From Plastoroseomonas arctica (GTDB taxonomy: Bacteria > Pseudomonadota > Alphaproteobacteria > Acetobacterales > Acetobacteraceae), in assembly GCF_018128965.1 (NCBI RefSeq), contig NZ_JAAEDH010000022.1, forward strand, positions 27,029-91,028: a stretch of DNA of 64,000 nucleotides, written 5' to 3'. The position numbers were made by a program, and so were the translations under genes. Positions 42,660-52,275 of the stretch are shown here, in pieces (positions within the stretch are counted from its first letter, which is position 1; every line of letters starts with the position of its first letter). Under the pieces are notes generated by a model. That model had not been told where the DNA came from. It made no database searches and saw only the letters and a list, made by a program, of their open reading frames with translations.

Positions 42660-44933
42660 CTATTCCGCGGCGTTCATGCGTTCCGTCGTATCCACCAGCA
42701 GCCGCCGCGCCGTCGCCAGAGCCTGGCCCACCACCTGGTCCATGTTCATGTAGCGATAGGTGCCCAGGCGACCGAGGAAGGTCACGCTCGGCTCGGCATC
42801 GGCGAGCATCTCATAGCGCTTGTAGAGCTCGTGGTTCTTCGGGTTCGGCACCGGGTAGTAGGGGTCGCCTTCGGCCGACGAACGCTCGTAGCAGAGACTC
42901 GTCATCGGATGCGCCTGGCCGGTCATGTGCTTGAACTCGGTGCAGCGCGTGTAGGGCGTGGTGAGCGAGGGGAAGTTCACCGTGGCGACCGGCTGCGCGT
43001 ATTCGACGGCGCGCGTCTCATGCTCGAACACCAGCGAGCGGTAGGCGAGTTCGCCGAAGCGGTGGCCGAAATATTGATCCACCGGCCCGGTGAACACCAT
43101 GTGCCCAAAGCGATGGCGCGGCATGGTCGCGTAGTCGGTCCCGGTGAGCACCGTGATGTTGGGATGGTCGAGCATGTTCTCGAACATCCGCGTATAGCCG
43201 TGATAGGGCATGCACTGGTGGCGATCGAGGAAGTAGCGGTCGTCATCAGAGGTGCGGGTCGGGACCCGGGCGGTGACCGAGCGGTCGAGCTCGGAGGGAT
43301 CGATGCCCCACTGCTTCACCGTATAGCCGTAGAATAGCTTCTCGTAGAGCTCCTGTCCGACTGAAGCGACGACGAAGTCACGCGCGGAGCTGATCTCCGC
43401 CCGCGGCTCAGCGAGGGAGGCGAGGAAGCTTGCGGTGGCCTCATCGTCGGCGAGGTTCTGCCCGAACATCTGGTTGAGGGTCGTGCGGTTGATCGGCATC
43501 GGCACGAGGCCGTGCTCGGTCTGCGACAGCACGCGATGTTCATAGGGCCGCCAGGCAGTGAAGCGCGAAAGATAGCGCAGCACCTCGTCGCTATTGGTGT
43601 GGAAGATGTGCGGCCCGTAGCGATGCACCAGCAGGCCGGCACTGTCGTATTCGTCATAGGCATTCCCGGCGATGTGCGGGCGCTTGTCGATGACATACAC
43701 GCGCTGCCCGGCACTCGCGAGGCGTTCGGCCATCACCGAGCCTGCGAAGCCCGCCCCGACAACGAGCGCATCGGCGAGCCTGGTGGCGCGGGAGTGGACG
43801 GCCGGGCTCGCCGGACGCCTGGTCTCGCAGGCGCTGATCAGCTGAGCCATGCGCGCGAAGATGCCGTCCCAGGAGATGGTCGCGAGCAGATCGTCGACCG
43901 GGTCGAAATCCGCATCGGAGTCGTGGCCCATCCCCGCCTCGATCGCGGCAACAAAGCCCGCCGCGTCATGCGCGATGCTGACGGGCGTCATGCCCTCGAA
44001 CCGGCGCACCACGTCGGCGATGGCGGTGGAGACCACGCGCTTGCCGCCGGCGAGATATTCGGGCGCCTTGGTGGGGCTGATGAAGCGCGTCGCCTCGTTC
44101 AGGGCGAAGGGCATCAGCGCGACATCCCAATGTGCAAGATAGGCGGGCAGCGTCGCGTAATCACGCGCGTCGAGCCAATGGATGTTCGATGCCTGCGGCA
44201 GTTCGGAGGGCTGCAGCTTCGCCACCGGCCCGATCATCACCAGGTTCCAGTCGGGACGCGCCTCCGCGATGCCAGCGAGCATTGGCATGTCGAGCCGTTC
44301 ATCGATGACGCCGAAATAACCGATCTTCGGCGACGCGATCCCCAGCTGGTCCATCGGCTCCGAAAGGCCGCCGCGGGCGCTCATGAAGTGTGCAAGGTCG
44401 ACGCCGCTGGGGAAGCAATGGATGTTGGGGTGCGCGTTCTTGCGCGCCTCGTAGAGGCTCATGCCGCCGGTGAAGACCACGTTTGCCGCGCGCATGAGAT
44501 CCTGCTCCATCGCCTTCAGCTCGGGGGAGGCGAAGCGGAAGGCGGAGAGCTCGTCCATGCAGTCGAAAACCACCGCGCGCCAGGCGACATGGTCGGTGAA
44601 CTTCCGTGCGGCCGGCGTGTAGTACCAGGCGGTCGCCGGCCCGGTCTCGAGCAGAAGCTGATCAAGCAGGTCGCGCAGCATGCGCGTGTCGCCGGGATCG
44701 GGAAGCACCGGGGTCACCAGCTGCACACCCGAAGTCTCGCAGACGGAGCGCTGCAGTGTCGCCGTGGGGCCCTGGATCGGCTCTTCGAAAAAATACGTCG
44801 GCCGCTCGGCCGCGAAACGTGACATCAGGTGTTGGGGGCGTTGGAAGACGGAAAACCAGCGGAGATGGGAGAAGCAGATGAGCGGCGTTTCTTCGGTGCG
44901 TGCGTTCTTCTCGATATGGTTGATGAAAGTCAT
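42660..44933 (-). CDS. Glycosyltransferase fused to UDP-galactopyranose mutase
   Basis: A 757-residue two-domain protein. Residues about 1-375 are a GT-B glycosyltransferase like those near exopolysaccharide genes (PLICFSHLRWFSVFQRPQHL, IGYFGVIDERLDMPMLAGIA, FISPTKAPEYLAGGKRVVST). Residues about 385-757 are a UDP-galactopyranose mutase: VVGAGFAGSVMAERLASAG FAD site, RYGPHIFHTNSDEVLRYL, GYTVKQWG and GRLGTYRYMNMDQVVGQA. The mutase makes UDP-galactofuranose, which the attached transferase could use at once. ATG 44933 has AGGGGAG upstream. It is the first gene of a five-gene operon. Confidence 0.88.
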   Translation of the reverse strand: MTFINHIEKNARTEETPLICFSHLRWFSVFQRPQHLMSRFAAERPTYFFEEPIQGPTATLQRSVCETSGVQLVTPVLPDPGDTRMLRDLLDQLLLETGPATAWYYTPAARKFTDHVAWRAVVFDCMDELSAFRFASPELKAMEQDLMRAANVVFTGGMSLYEARKNAHPNIHCFPSGVDLAHFMSARGGLSEPMDQLGIASPKIGYFGVIDERLDMPMLAGIAEARPDWNLVMIGPVAKLQPSELPQASNIHWLDARDYATLPAYLAHWDVALMPFALNEATRFISPTKAPEYLAGGKRVVSTAIADVVRRFEGMTPVSIAHDAAGFVAAIEAGMGHDSDADFDPVDDLLATISWDGIFARMAQLISACETRRPASPAVHSRATRLADALVVGAGFAGSVMAERLASAGQRVYVIDKRPHIAGNAYDEYDSAGLLVHRYGPHIFHTNSDEVLRYLSRFTAWRPYEHRVLSQTEHGLVPMPINRTTLNQMFGQNLADDEATASFLASLAEPRAEISSARDFVVASVGQELYEKLFYGYTVKQWGIDPSELDRSVTARVPTRTSDDDRYFLDRHQCMPYHGYTRMFENMLDHPNITVLTGTDYATMPRHRFGHMVFTGPVDQYFGHRFGELAYRSLVFEHETRAVEYAQPVATVNFPSLTTPYTRCTEFKHMTGQAHPMTSLCYERSSAEGDPYYPVPNPKNHELYKRYEMLADAEPSVTFLGRLGTYRYMNMDQVVGQALATARRLLVDTTERMNAAE

Positions 44934-45233
44934 TCCTGGCTCCCCTGCGGATACACAATCCAAATCGAAAAGCATTGCACCAGCGCAATACTTTCAGGCG
45001 CAGAGCGCCGCCCCGACCGAACGTTCAAGCTCCCGAACGCAAGGACATGGCGCGAGGTTTCTTCAAACCCTCTTCGATTTGGCGCGAAGCTGCCGCGCCG
45101 CGCATGCAAGCGGTGATGCTTGGCAAAGACGCGAAGGCGGGGCCTAAATCATGGCCATGCGCAGATCGATGATCACTGCTTGGACAGCGAGGCGCGCGAG
45201 GAGCGACGCTCGGCGCGGGAACGACGCGCCACG
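44934..45233. other. Divergent region between UGM fusion and ugpA
   Basis: About 300 bases without a convincing gene. An AT-richer patch at 44950-44992 contains the inverted repeat ATTGC-ACCAGC-GCAAT (44974-44989), which could be an operator for either divergent operon. The part from 45120 is open in the ugpA frame but begins only with TTG codons and has no family similarity. No hairpin repeat copy or terminator is seen. Confidence 0.5.
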
Positions 45234-46121
45234 GTGCGTCGCGTGAGGCGCACCTATTTCCGCGGCGTCGGGCTTCCCTACCTGCTGCTCGCGCCGCAGT
45301 TGCTGGTCACCGCCCTGTTCTTTTTCTGGCCCGCGGGCCAGGCGGTCTATCAATCCTTCCTGCGCGAGGACGCGTTCGGGCTGTCCAGCCAGTTCGTCGG
45401 CTTCGAGAATTTCATCGACGTGCTGGGTGACGCGGATTGGCGCGCGGCCGCGGCGCGCACCGCGGTGTTCTCCCTCTCCGTCGCCGCACTCGCATTGAGT
45501 GCCGCGCTGTTCCTCGCGGTGCAGGCGGACAAGCACATCCGCGGCGCGGGCGCCTACCGCACGCTGCTGATCTGGCCCTATGCCGTGGCACCCGCGATCG
45601 CCGCCGTGCTGTGGCTGTTCATGGTGCATCCGGACATCGGCCTGTTCGGGCGCGCTCTGAACGCGCTGGGCGTGCCGTGGGATTACAAGCTGAACGGCAA
45701 CCAGGCGCTGCTCGTCGTCATCCTCGCGAGTGCGTGGAAGCAGGTGAGCTACAATTTCATCTTCTTCCTCGCGGGACTGCAGGGCATTCCCAAGCCAGTG
45801 CTGGAAGCCGCCGCCATCGACGGTGCAGGACCGGTGCGGCGGTTCTGGACGGTGGTGTTCCCGCTGCTCAGCCCGACCGCCTTCTTCCTGCTGGTGGTGA
45901 ACCTCGTCTATGCCTGCTTCGACACCTTCGGCGTCATCCACGCGCTGACCCAGGGCGGCCCGGGCAAGAGCACCGAGACGCTGATCTACCGCGCCTATAC
46001 GGACGGCGTGTCCAACCTCAACCTCGGGTCGAGCGCGGCGCAGAGCGTGATCCTGATGATCCTGGTGATCGCGCTGACGGTCGTGCAGTTCCGCTTCGTC
46101 GAGAAGAAGGTGCACTACTGA
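45234..46121 (+). CDS. ugpA: sn-Glycerol-3-phosphate ABC permease UgpA
   Basis: A 295-residue permease, the same length as E. coli UgpA, with six membrane segments. [20 protein letters not shown] is followed by [14 protein letters not shown], then the EAA motif [20 protein letters not shown]. No good ATG exists. GTG 45234 gives the family length; GTG 45243 is possible, and the frame can be extended to TTG 45120 without similarity. It is first in ugpA-ugpE-ugpC; no ugpB precedes it. Confidence 0.88.
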   Translation: MRRVRRTYFRGVGLPYLLLAPQLLVTALFFFWPAGQAVYQSFLREDAFGLSSQFVGFENFIDVLGDADWRAAAARTAVFSLSVAALALSAALFLAVQADKHIRGAGAYRTLLIWPYAVAPAIAAVLWLFMVHPDIGLFGRALNALGVPWDYKLNGNQALLVVILASAWKQVSYNFIFFLAGLQGIPKPVLEAAAIDGAGPVRRFWTVVFPLLSPTAFFLLVVNLVYACFDTFGVIHALTQGGPGKSTETLIYRAYTDGVSNLNLGSSAAQSVILMILVIALTVVQFRFVEKKVHY

Positions 46122-47002
46122 TGACGGTGGCCGCCGAGGCCCTCGCGGGGCGCAGCGCGCGGCGCCGGGTGCGCGAAACCGTGGTCACGCATGTCTGCCT
46201 GGTGATCGGCGTGCTGATCTTCGCCTTCCCGATCTACCTGGCGCTGATCGGTTCCACCCACACCTCCGGCACCATCGGGCGCGGCGACGTGCCGCTGCTC
46301 CCTGGCCCCGATGCGGTCGCGAACTACGCGCAGGCCTGGGGCATTGGCGGCGGCCGCTTCATGGGCGTGCCGGCGGGCGGGATGCTGCTCAACTCGCTGC
46401 TGATGGCGAGCCTGATCGCGGTGGGCAAGATCGCCATCTCGCTGACCTCCGCCTACGCCATCGCCTTTTTCCGCTTCCCCGGGCGCATGGTGTTCTTCTG
46501 GCTGATCTTCATCACGCTGATGCTGCCGGTGGAGGTGCGCATCATCCCGACCTTCCAGGTGATGGTTTCGCTCGGCATGACGAATTCCATGGCCGGCCTT
46601 GTTATCCCGCTAATCGCGAGTGCGACGGCCACGCTGCTGTTCCGCCAGTTCTTCCTCACCATTCCCGACGAGTATGTGGAGGCGGCGAAGATCGATGGCG
46701 CCGGCCCCGTTCGGTTCTTCTTCGACGTGCTGCTGCCGCTGAGCCGGACGAACATCGCGGCGCTGTTCGTCATCCTCTTCATCTATGGCTGGAACCAGTA
46801 TCTCTGGCCGCTGCTGATCGTGAACGACCGCAGCCTTGAGACGATTGTCGTGGGCCTGACCAAAATGATCGGCAGCGGCGATGCGCAAAATGAGTGGAAC
46901 GTGATCATGGCGACCGCCGTGCTGGCCATGGTGCCGCCGGTGGGCGTGGTGCTGCTGATGCAGCGCTGGTTCGTCCGCGGCCTGACGGAGACCGAGAAGT
47001 AA
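46121..47002 (+). CDS. ugpE: sn-Glycerol-3-phosphate ABC permease UgpE
   Basis: A 293-residue second permease of the Ugp importer with six membrane segments. [40 protein letters not shown], the EAA loop [20 protein letters not shown] and [20 protein letters not shown] are typical of UgpE. ATG 46121 overlaps the ugpA stop as TGATG, and its own stop overlaps the ugpC start (TAATG). Confidence 0.92.
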   Translation: MTVAAEALAGRSARRRVRETVVTHVCLVIGVLIFAFPIYLALIGSTHTSGTIGRGDVPLLPGPDAVANYAQAWGIGGGRFMGVPAGGMLLNSLLMASLIAVGKIAISLTSAYAIAFFRFPGRMVFFWLIFITLMLPVEVRIIPTFQVMVSLGMTNSMAGLVIPLIASATATLLFRQFFLTIPDEYVEAAKIDGAGPVRFFFDVLLPLSRTNIAALFVILFIYGWNQYLWPLLIVNDRSLETIVVGLTKMIGSGDAQNEWNVIMATAVLAMVPPVGVVLLMQRWFVRGLTETEK

Positions 47003-48072
47003 TGGCGACCCTGACGCTCAGCGGCGTGCGCAAATCCTTCGGAGCCACGGCCGTGCTGCACGGGGTGGACCTCGCCGTGCGCGATGGCGAGATGATCGTG
47101 GTGGTCGGCGCCTCGGGTTGCGGGAAGTCGACGCTGCTGCGCATCGTGGCGGGGCTGGAGACGGCCACGGCCGGGCGGGTGATGATCGGCGACCAGGACG
47201 TCACCGCGCTGGAGCCCGCCGACCGCGATGTGGCGATGGTGTTCCAGAACTACGCGCTGTATCCGCATATGAGCGTGTTTCAGAACATGGCCTACGGGTT
47301 GAAGATCCGCGGGTTGCCGAAGCCCGAGATCATCCGTCGCGTGGATGAGGCGGCGGCATTGCTCGACATCGGCGGGCTGCTGGACCGCAAGCCCCGCCAG
47401 CTCTCCGGCGGCCAGCGCCAGCGCGTCGCGATGGGGCGTGCGATCGTGCGCGAGCCCAAGCTGTTCCTGTTCGACGAGCCGCTGTCGAACCTCGACGCCA
47501 AGCTGCGGGTGCAGATGCGCGCGGAGATAAGGCGCCTGCAGAAACGGCTCGGCGTCACCTCGCTGTTCGTCACGCACGACCAGGTGGAGGCGATGACGCT
47601 GGGCGACAGACTGGTCGTGATGCATGCCGGCCACGCTGCGCAGATCGCGACGCCCATGGAAGTGTGGGAGCGCCCGGCCGACACCTATGTCGCAGGCTTC
47701 ATCGGCAGCCCCGCGATGAATTTCCTGGCCGCGACGCTGGAGGCAGGTGGTGCCGCCGCGCGCCTCGCCGATGGCCTGGTGCTGCCCTTCGCCGATGGCA
47801 GTCGCGCGGGTGAGGCGGGACGCAAGCTCACCCTCGGCATACGGCCGGAGCACTTGCGGCCGCAGACCGGCGGCCTGCGGGTGATGGTTGAACTTGTCGA
47901 GCCACTCGGCGCCGAGAGCCTGCTGCACGGGCGCCTGCCCGATGGCGCCGAGATGACGGTGAAGCTCGCCGGCGCGGTCCACGCCGATGGCGTGCTCGAG
48001 GTGATGCCGATCGCCGAGGCGCTGCACGTCTTCGATGGCGAGACGGGGCGGCGGATCGAACCGCTCGGCTAG
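47002..48072 (+). CDS. ugpC: sn-Glycerol-3-phosphate ABC ATPase UgpC
   Basis: A 356-residue ATPase, identical in length to E. coli UgpC. Walker A is GASGCGKST, the Q loop is [13 protein letters not shown], the signature is [17 protein letters not shown], Walker B is [13 protein letters not shown] and the H loop is FVTHDQ. The C-terminal TOBE/regulatory domain (about 240-356, [10 protein letters not shown]) is complete. It completes the importer with UgpA, UgpE and presumably the distant UgpB. The stop overlaps the convergent membrane-protein stop by four bases (CTAG). Confidence 0.93.
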   Translation: MATLTLSGVRKSFGATAVLHGVDLAVRDGEMIVVVGASGCGKSTLLRIVAGLETATAGRVMIGDQDVTALEPADRDVAMVFQNYALYPHMSVFQNMAYGLKIRGLPKPEIIRRVDEAAALLDIGGLLDRKPRQLSGGQRQRVAMGRAIVREPKLFLFDEPLSNLDAKLRVQMRAEIRRLQKRLGVTSLFVTHDQVEAMTLGDRLVVMHAGHAAQIATPMEVWERPADTYVAGFIGSPAMNFLAATLEAGGAAARLADGLVLPFADGSRAGEAGRKLTLGIRPEHLRPQTGGLRVMVELVEPLGAESLLHGRLPDGAEMTVKLAGAVHADGVLEVMPIAEALHVFDGETGRRIEPLG

Positions 48073-50033
48073 TCGCCGATGACGTAGATCCGCCACGCGG
48101 CGTCGCGGGCCTCCGCCAGCCGGAAGCGCGGATCGTCTGCGAAGGGGTCGCGCGACCAGGCGGCATCCGCGGCCGTGAGCAGCACGACCCGGCAGCCATA
48201 CTGCGTGGCGAGCGCGGTGACGTCCTCCGCCGTGCCGACACCGTCGAACACGCGAAGCATCTGCTCCCAGATCGCAAGGCGTCGTTCGGGCAACATCGCC
48301 ACGAAAGCCAGCGCCATCTCGTGCCCCGCGAAGCAGGAGCGCCGGTCGGCGAGCAGCGCCCAGGAGATGTTCACCTCCCACGGCGTGACGCGGCGCATCA
48401 GGCGCGGATTGTTGATCACGCGGTCATCGGCCGCCGCGTGGCGCCGCACCGCTTCCCACATCGCCGGCGCCTGCGCGAATTGTCGCGCCTGGTCGGAGGG
48501 ATGGCCGTGGACATTGCCCGCGATGAGGCTCGCGCCATCCGGCGCGGCGGCGGCGATGGTAAGCAGCATCACCAGGCCCACCACGACCGGCCGTGCGCGC
48601 CAGGCTTGCGCGACAGCCGCACCGGCGGCCGCGGTCAGCACCAGGATCGCGGGCAGCACTGCGCGCCAGCCGAGGTCGTTGTTCTCGCCCGCCGTGCTCA
48701 CCAGTACCCAGCCGCAGAGCAGGCTGCAAAGGGCCAGCAGCGCAAGCGCGGTCGCCGCGCGGCTCGCTTCGGGATGGCGCGGCAGAAGGTGCCGCCAGCG
48801 CCGCATGGCGAATGCCGTGCCCACCACGGCGACGGGGAACTCCACCACCAGCAGCACCAGCCAATAGCCCGGCGCGTCGAGGATGCGGCGCAGCGGCTGC
48901 GGGAAATAATTCCCGAGCACCTGCACGTGGTCGAGGATGATGGGCGCCCCGCCGCCGCGCGCGCGCCCGGCCGCCACCATCTCCAGCGCCATGGGCGTGA
49001 CCAGCGCCGCGGCACCCAGCGCCGCCGCCACGCCGCCGATCACAAAGAGGTCGCGCCAGCCCGGTCGCGCCACCGGCAGCAGCGCCAGCGCGATGACGCC
49101 GCCCGCCAGCGCGAACGTCACGCCGCCCACCCAGATGGAGCTGCCGAACCCGGCCGCGACGACCAGTGCCAGCACCAGCGCTACGCGCACCGAAGGCTGC
49201 ACCGCCAAACGTGCGAGCAGCAGCGCCGCCAGCACCGTGCAGCCGGCCGATGCCATGTGATGCGGCGCCCAGCTGGTCTGGTAGAGCCAGCCGCCGAGGC
49301 CCGTCGAGGTCAGCAGCACATGGTCGCGCGCGGCCTCGCCGAACAGCATGGCGAGCGTCGGGCGCAGCGACGCCGTCGCGCAGGCGAGCAGCACAATGAC
49401 TGGGGCGATCCGCGACCGGCAGGCATGAAACGCGATGCCCGCCATGAGGCACAGCGTGGCAAAGCCGGTAAACCAGGTCGAGGCGGCATCCGCCTCCCAA
49501 GCGCTGCTGCCGGTGAGGCGGCCGAGCTGCGCCGCACCGAACTGCCACAGGTAGTAGTAGGCCACGCCCGGCGAGGTGCCCGGCTCGGCGAAGACGGGGT
49601 TGATCGGCGGGATGCCGTGGCGGATGAACTCGGCCGTGAGCGCGATCTTCGCGTGGTCGTAGATGGCCGCGCCGAGGAGCACCCCGTCTTCGGTGAATTT
49701 CGGCAGGATCGCGACGGCGGGGGCGAGGGCGACCAGCGCCGCGGCGGCATAGAACCAGGCCGGCAGGCGCTCGCCCGGATCCGTCGGCACGCCGCGCCGC
49801 AGGCTCACCAGCACGATTGCCAGCGCCGCGCCCAGCATGGTCCAGAGCGACAGGCCGAACCCTTGCGCGAGGGCGAGCGCCAGCGCGTTCTGCACCGCCC
49901 AGCCCAGCGCCGGCGCCAAGGGCAGGGATAGCCCGCCGAGCAGACCCAGGCGCCGCGCAAGCAACCACCCGACACCGCCCCAGAGCAGCAAGCCAAGCAG
50001 CGCGCAGAGGACGACGGAGAGGGAGGACGCCAT
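48069..50033 (-). CDS. Large polytopic membrane protein
   Basis: A 654-residue protein with about 12-13 predicted membrane helices and a C-terminal soluble domain of roughly 130 residues. The overall plan (many helices, acidic first loop with [18 protein letters not shown], long terminal domain ending [17 protein letters not shown]) resembles GT-C glycosyltransferases or uncharacterised DUF-type integral proteins, but I do not recognise the family. ATG 50033 starts with a hydrophobic helix. It is convergent with ugpC and separated by 47 bases from the molybdoenzyme gene upstream. Confidence 0.78.
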   Translation of the reverse strand: MASSLSVVLCALLGLLLWGGVGWLLARRLGLLGGLSLPLAPALGWAVQNALALALAQGFGLSLWTMLGAALAIVLVSLRRGVPTDPGERLPAWFYAAAALVALAPAVAILPKFTEDGVLLGAAIYDHAKIALTAEFIRHGIPPINPVFAEPGTSPGVAYYYLWQFGAAQLGRLTGSSAWEADAASTWFTGFATLCLMAGIAFHACRSRIAPVIVLLACATASLRPTLAMLFGEAARDHVLLTSTGLGGWLYQTSWAPHHMASAGCTVLAALLLARLAVQPSVRVALVLALVVAAGFGSSIWVGGVTFALAGGVIALALLPVARPGWRDLFVIGGVAAALGAAALVTPMALEMVAAGRARGGGAPIILDHVQVLGNYFPQPLRRILDAPGYWLVLLVVEFPVAVVGTAFAMRRWRHLLPRHPEASRAATALALLALCSLLCGWVLVSTAGENNDLGWRAVLPAILVLTAAAGAAVAQAWRARPVVVGLVMLLTIAAAAPDGASLIAGNVHGHPSDQARQFAQAPAMWEAVRRHAAADDRVINNPRLMRRVTPWEVNISWALLADRRSCFAGHEMALAFVAMLPERRLAIWEQMLRVFDGVGTAEDVTALATQYGCRVVLLTAADAAWSRDPFADDPRFRLAEARDAAWRIYVIGD

Positions 50034-50080
50034 GCGCGCGGGGCTAGCCCATCACGCGCGCGCCGACCACCCCACCACGC

Positions 50081-50872
50081 CTACATTCCGGCGAACCAGT
50101 TGAAGCCCTGGTCTTCCCAGAAGCCGCCGGAATAGGTGTTGGTCACCTCGATGGCGCGCAGCCATTTCGGGTTCTTGTAGCCGAGCTTCACCGCCGTGCG
50201 CAGGCGGATGGGATAGCCGTAAGGATCGCCGATCGGCTCGCCCGCATACTTGGTCGCGAGGATGGTCTGCGGATGCAGCGCGGAGGCCATGTCGATGCTC
50301 TCCATGTAGTCGTCATTGCCGTGGAAGACGACGTACTTCGCGCGCATGTCCGCGCCCACGCGGGTGAGGAACTGGCGCAGGTTCGGCCCCGACCATTGGC
50401 CGATATACTCCCAGCCCTCGACGCAGATGTGCTTGATGATGATCTCCTGCTCGGGGAAGGCGTAGAGCTGGTCGATGGTCCAGGGCGCCTTCTCCGCGAT
50501 GAGGCCGGACAGCTCCAGCTTCCAGCTGGTGATGTCGATCGGGCGGACATCCTCGATCTCGTAATAGGCGTTGAAGCGCGGCGGCCGCACCACCAGCGAG
50601 GCGTCATAGGTGCGTGCGAGCTTGTTCGGATCGAACAGCCAGGCCTGCACCGCGTCGTTAAAGGCGGACACGCTGCGCAGCACGGATTGCACCGCGTCGC
50701 GATCGGACACGTTGCACCCCGTCAGCAGCGGCAGCGCGCCGAGGGTGAGGCTGCCGCGCAGGATGCCGCGCCGGTTGATCTCGCGCACCACGCTGCGATG
50801 CTCGGCGAGGATGGAGGCGTCGGGCGTCGCCGTGGGGCGGAAGCGCGAGACGGTCTTGGGGCGGAGGAGCAT
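50081..50872 (-). CDS. Periplasmic sulfite-oxidase-fold molybdoenzyme
   Basis: A 263-residue molybdopterin oxidoreductase of the SUOX/MsrP-like fold. The Mo-ligating Cys is in HICVEGWEYIGQWSG. The N-terminus has a twin-arginine stretch NRRGILRGSLTLGALPLLTG followed by Cys, which fits a Tat-exported lipoprotein. YGYPIRLRTAVKLGYKNPKW is the conserved C-terminal part. It lies 12 bases after a cytochrome b gene that would supply or take electrons. Sulfite, sulfoxide or another oxo-transfer substrate is possible; MsrP-like repair is one guess. Confidence 0.83.
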   Translation of the reverse strand: MLLRPKTVSRFRPTATPDASILAEHRSVVREINRRGILRGSLTLGALPLLTGCNVSDRDAVQSVLRSVSAFNDAVQAWLFDPNKLARTYDASLVVRPPRFNAYYEIEDVRPIDITSWKLELSGLIAEKAPWTIDQLYAFPEQEIIIKHICVEGWEYIGQWSGPNLRQFLTRVGADMRAKYVVFHGNDDYMESIDMASALHPQTILATKYAGEPIGDPYGYPIRLRTAVKLGYKNPKWLRAIEVTNTYSGGFWEDQGFNWFAGM

Positions 50873-50884
50873 GGCGGCCTCGCT

Positions 50885-51538
50885 TCACAAATGCGTGGAT
50901 GTGGAGGAGCGGCGCGGGCCGCCGGTGAGCATCGCGAGGATGGTCTTGGGCACCAGCAGGGCGAGGGCGACGTGGACGATCACGAACCCCACGATCAGCG
51001 CCATGCCGATGAAATGCGCCAAGCGCGCGCCTTGGAAATCATAGAACAGCCAGACCAGCGTGGAGAACTGCACCGGCTTCCAGATGGCCAGGCCCGAGAC
51101 GACCTGCACGATGATGATGAGGATCACCCCGATATACATCGCCTTCTGCACCGCGTTGTAATGGGTGATGTCGGAGTGATCGAGCTTGAAGGTCAGCGCA
51201 GCCACCACGTCCCGGATGATCGAGCGCGGCGAGACCGGCAGCAGCATGCGGCGAAAGCGGCCGGAGAAGAGCCCGTAGCCTAGATAAACCAGCCCGTTCA
51301 GCATCAGGATCCACATGCCGAAGAAATGCCACTGCAGCGCATGCTGCGCCCAGACGCCGAGCGTGATGGCGTCGGGGAAGTGCAGGAAGCCGAAGATCAC
51401 CTCATCATTGTAGATCTTCCAGCCGCTCATGATCATGACGATCATCGCGACAGCATTCGTCCAATGCATGACACGAAGAACCGCAGGATGCATCCTCCCG
51501 GTTCTAGGTATTGTCAATGACTGACTTGTCTCGGTCAT
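50885..51538 (-). CDS. Cytochrome b561-type membrane subunit
   Basis: A 217-residue diheme cytochrome b of the Ni/Fe-hydrogenase b-type family with four to five helices. Heme-ligand histidines are in LRVMHWTNAVAMIVMIMSGW, QWHFFGMWILMLNGLVYLGY and LAHFIGMALIVGFVIVHVAL. ATG 51538 is the natural start. It precedes the molybdoenzyme gene by 12 bases and probably links that periplasmic enzyme to the quinone pool. Confidence 0.87.
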   Translation of the reverse strand: MTETSQSLTIPRTGRMHPAVLRVMHWTNAVAMIVMIMSGWKIYNDEVIFGFLHFPDAITLGVWAQHALQWHFFGMWILMLNGLVYLGYGLFSGRFRRMLLPVSPRSIIRDVVAALTFKLDHSDITHYNAVQKAMYIGVILIIIVQVVSGLAIWKPVQFSTLVWLFYDFQGARLAHFIGMALIVGFVIVHVALALLVPKTILAMLTGGPRRSSTSTHL

Positions 51539-51617
51539 GGCGATCTCTTCCGAATGCTATGGACGCGTGGATGAGGATGGTCTATTGGCGGTTCGTCCGA
51601 AGGTAAGGAATTCCGCC

Positions 51618-52082
51618 ATGCGCAAGCTCTTCGCCACCCTGGCCCTCAGCGTTACGCTGGTCGGCGCGCTTTCCGGCGAGGCACCCGCGCAGGACCGGCG
51701 CCTCGAAGCCGGTGTCGAGGCACCGGTGCGCACGGACCTCACGCCCGAACAGCGCATGGCGCGGCGCTTTCCGCAGGCTGTGCGCGCCGGCTTCCTGATC
51801 GGCCTGCCGCTGCTCGACGTGCGCGACCGCACGCTTGGCCGCGTCGAGCAGGTGGTGCGCGACGGTGCGGGCCAGGTGACGCTGGTGGTGCGTCGCTCCG
51901 GCTGGTTCGATGCGGGCCAGCCGGTCGGCGTGCCGATCGAGACGGTCGCGATCCTCGCGCGGCAGATCGCGCTGCTGGACATTCCGCGCGACGCCTTCCT
52001 CGCCTCGCCCGAATGGCGCGACACCGGTGCAGCGCGCGTCGCCGAGAACGAGACGCTGCGCATCGCAATCACCCGGCGCTGA
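51618..52082 (+). CDS. Exported PRC-barrel-like protein
   Basis: A 154-residue protein with a signal peptide (LFATLALSVTLVGALSGEAPA). A beta-rich segment (RAGFLIGLPLLDVRDRTLGR, then VEQVVRDGAGQVTLVVRRSG) fits a PRC-barrel. Such domains in exported alphaproteobacterial proteins are common and of unknown function. ATG 51618 has AAGGTAAGGA upstream; the frame is open further upstream but overlaps the divergent cytochrome start region. Confidence 0.72.
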   Translation: MRKLFATLALSVTLVGALSGEAPAQDRRLEAGVEAPVRTDLTPEQRMARRFPQAVRAGFLIGLPLLDVRDRTLGRVEQVVRDGAGQVTLVVRRSGWFDAGQPVGVPIETVAILARQIALLDIPRDAFLASPEWRDTGAARVAENETLRIAITRR

Positions 52083-52275
52083 GCGGCCTGTCCGGTCACG
52101 GCATGTTCCTTCGCAGCGCACCGCCCGAGACTAGGTGCGGCGGTGCGCCGGATGCATGCAAAAACCCCGCGGGCGCGAAGAAACGTCCGCGTCATCGGGA
52201 AGACACCAAGGTCTCCTTACCGGGCGATGAACGCCAAAACACTGAAATACTTGGCTAAATGGCAGCGAAATCGAC
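52083..52275. other. Convergent gap after PRC-barrel gene
   Basis: 193 bases between two stop codons. It is GC-rich at first and AT-richer at 52215-52275. A 76-codon frame at 52143 runs through into the epimerase gene and has no credible start context. I see no strong terminator. Confidence 0.4.

Noticed and set aside
45120..45233. Upstream extension of ugpA to position 45120
   Set aside because: The extension begins with TTG, has no family similarity and would make UgpA 38 residues too long.
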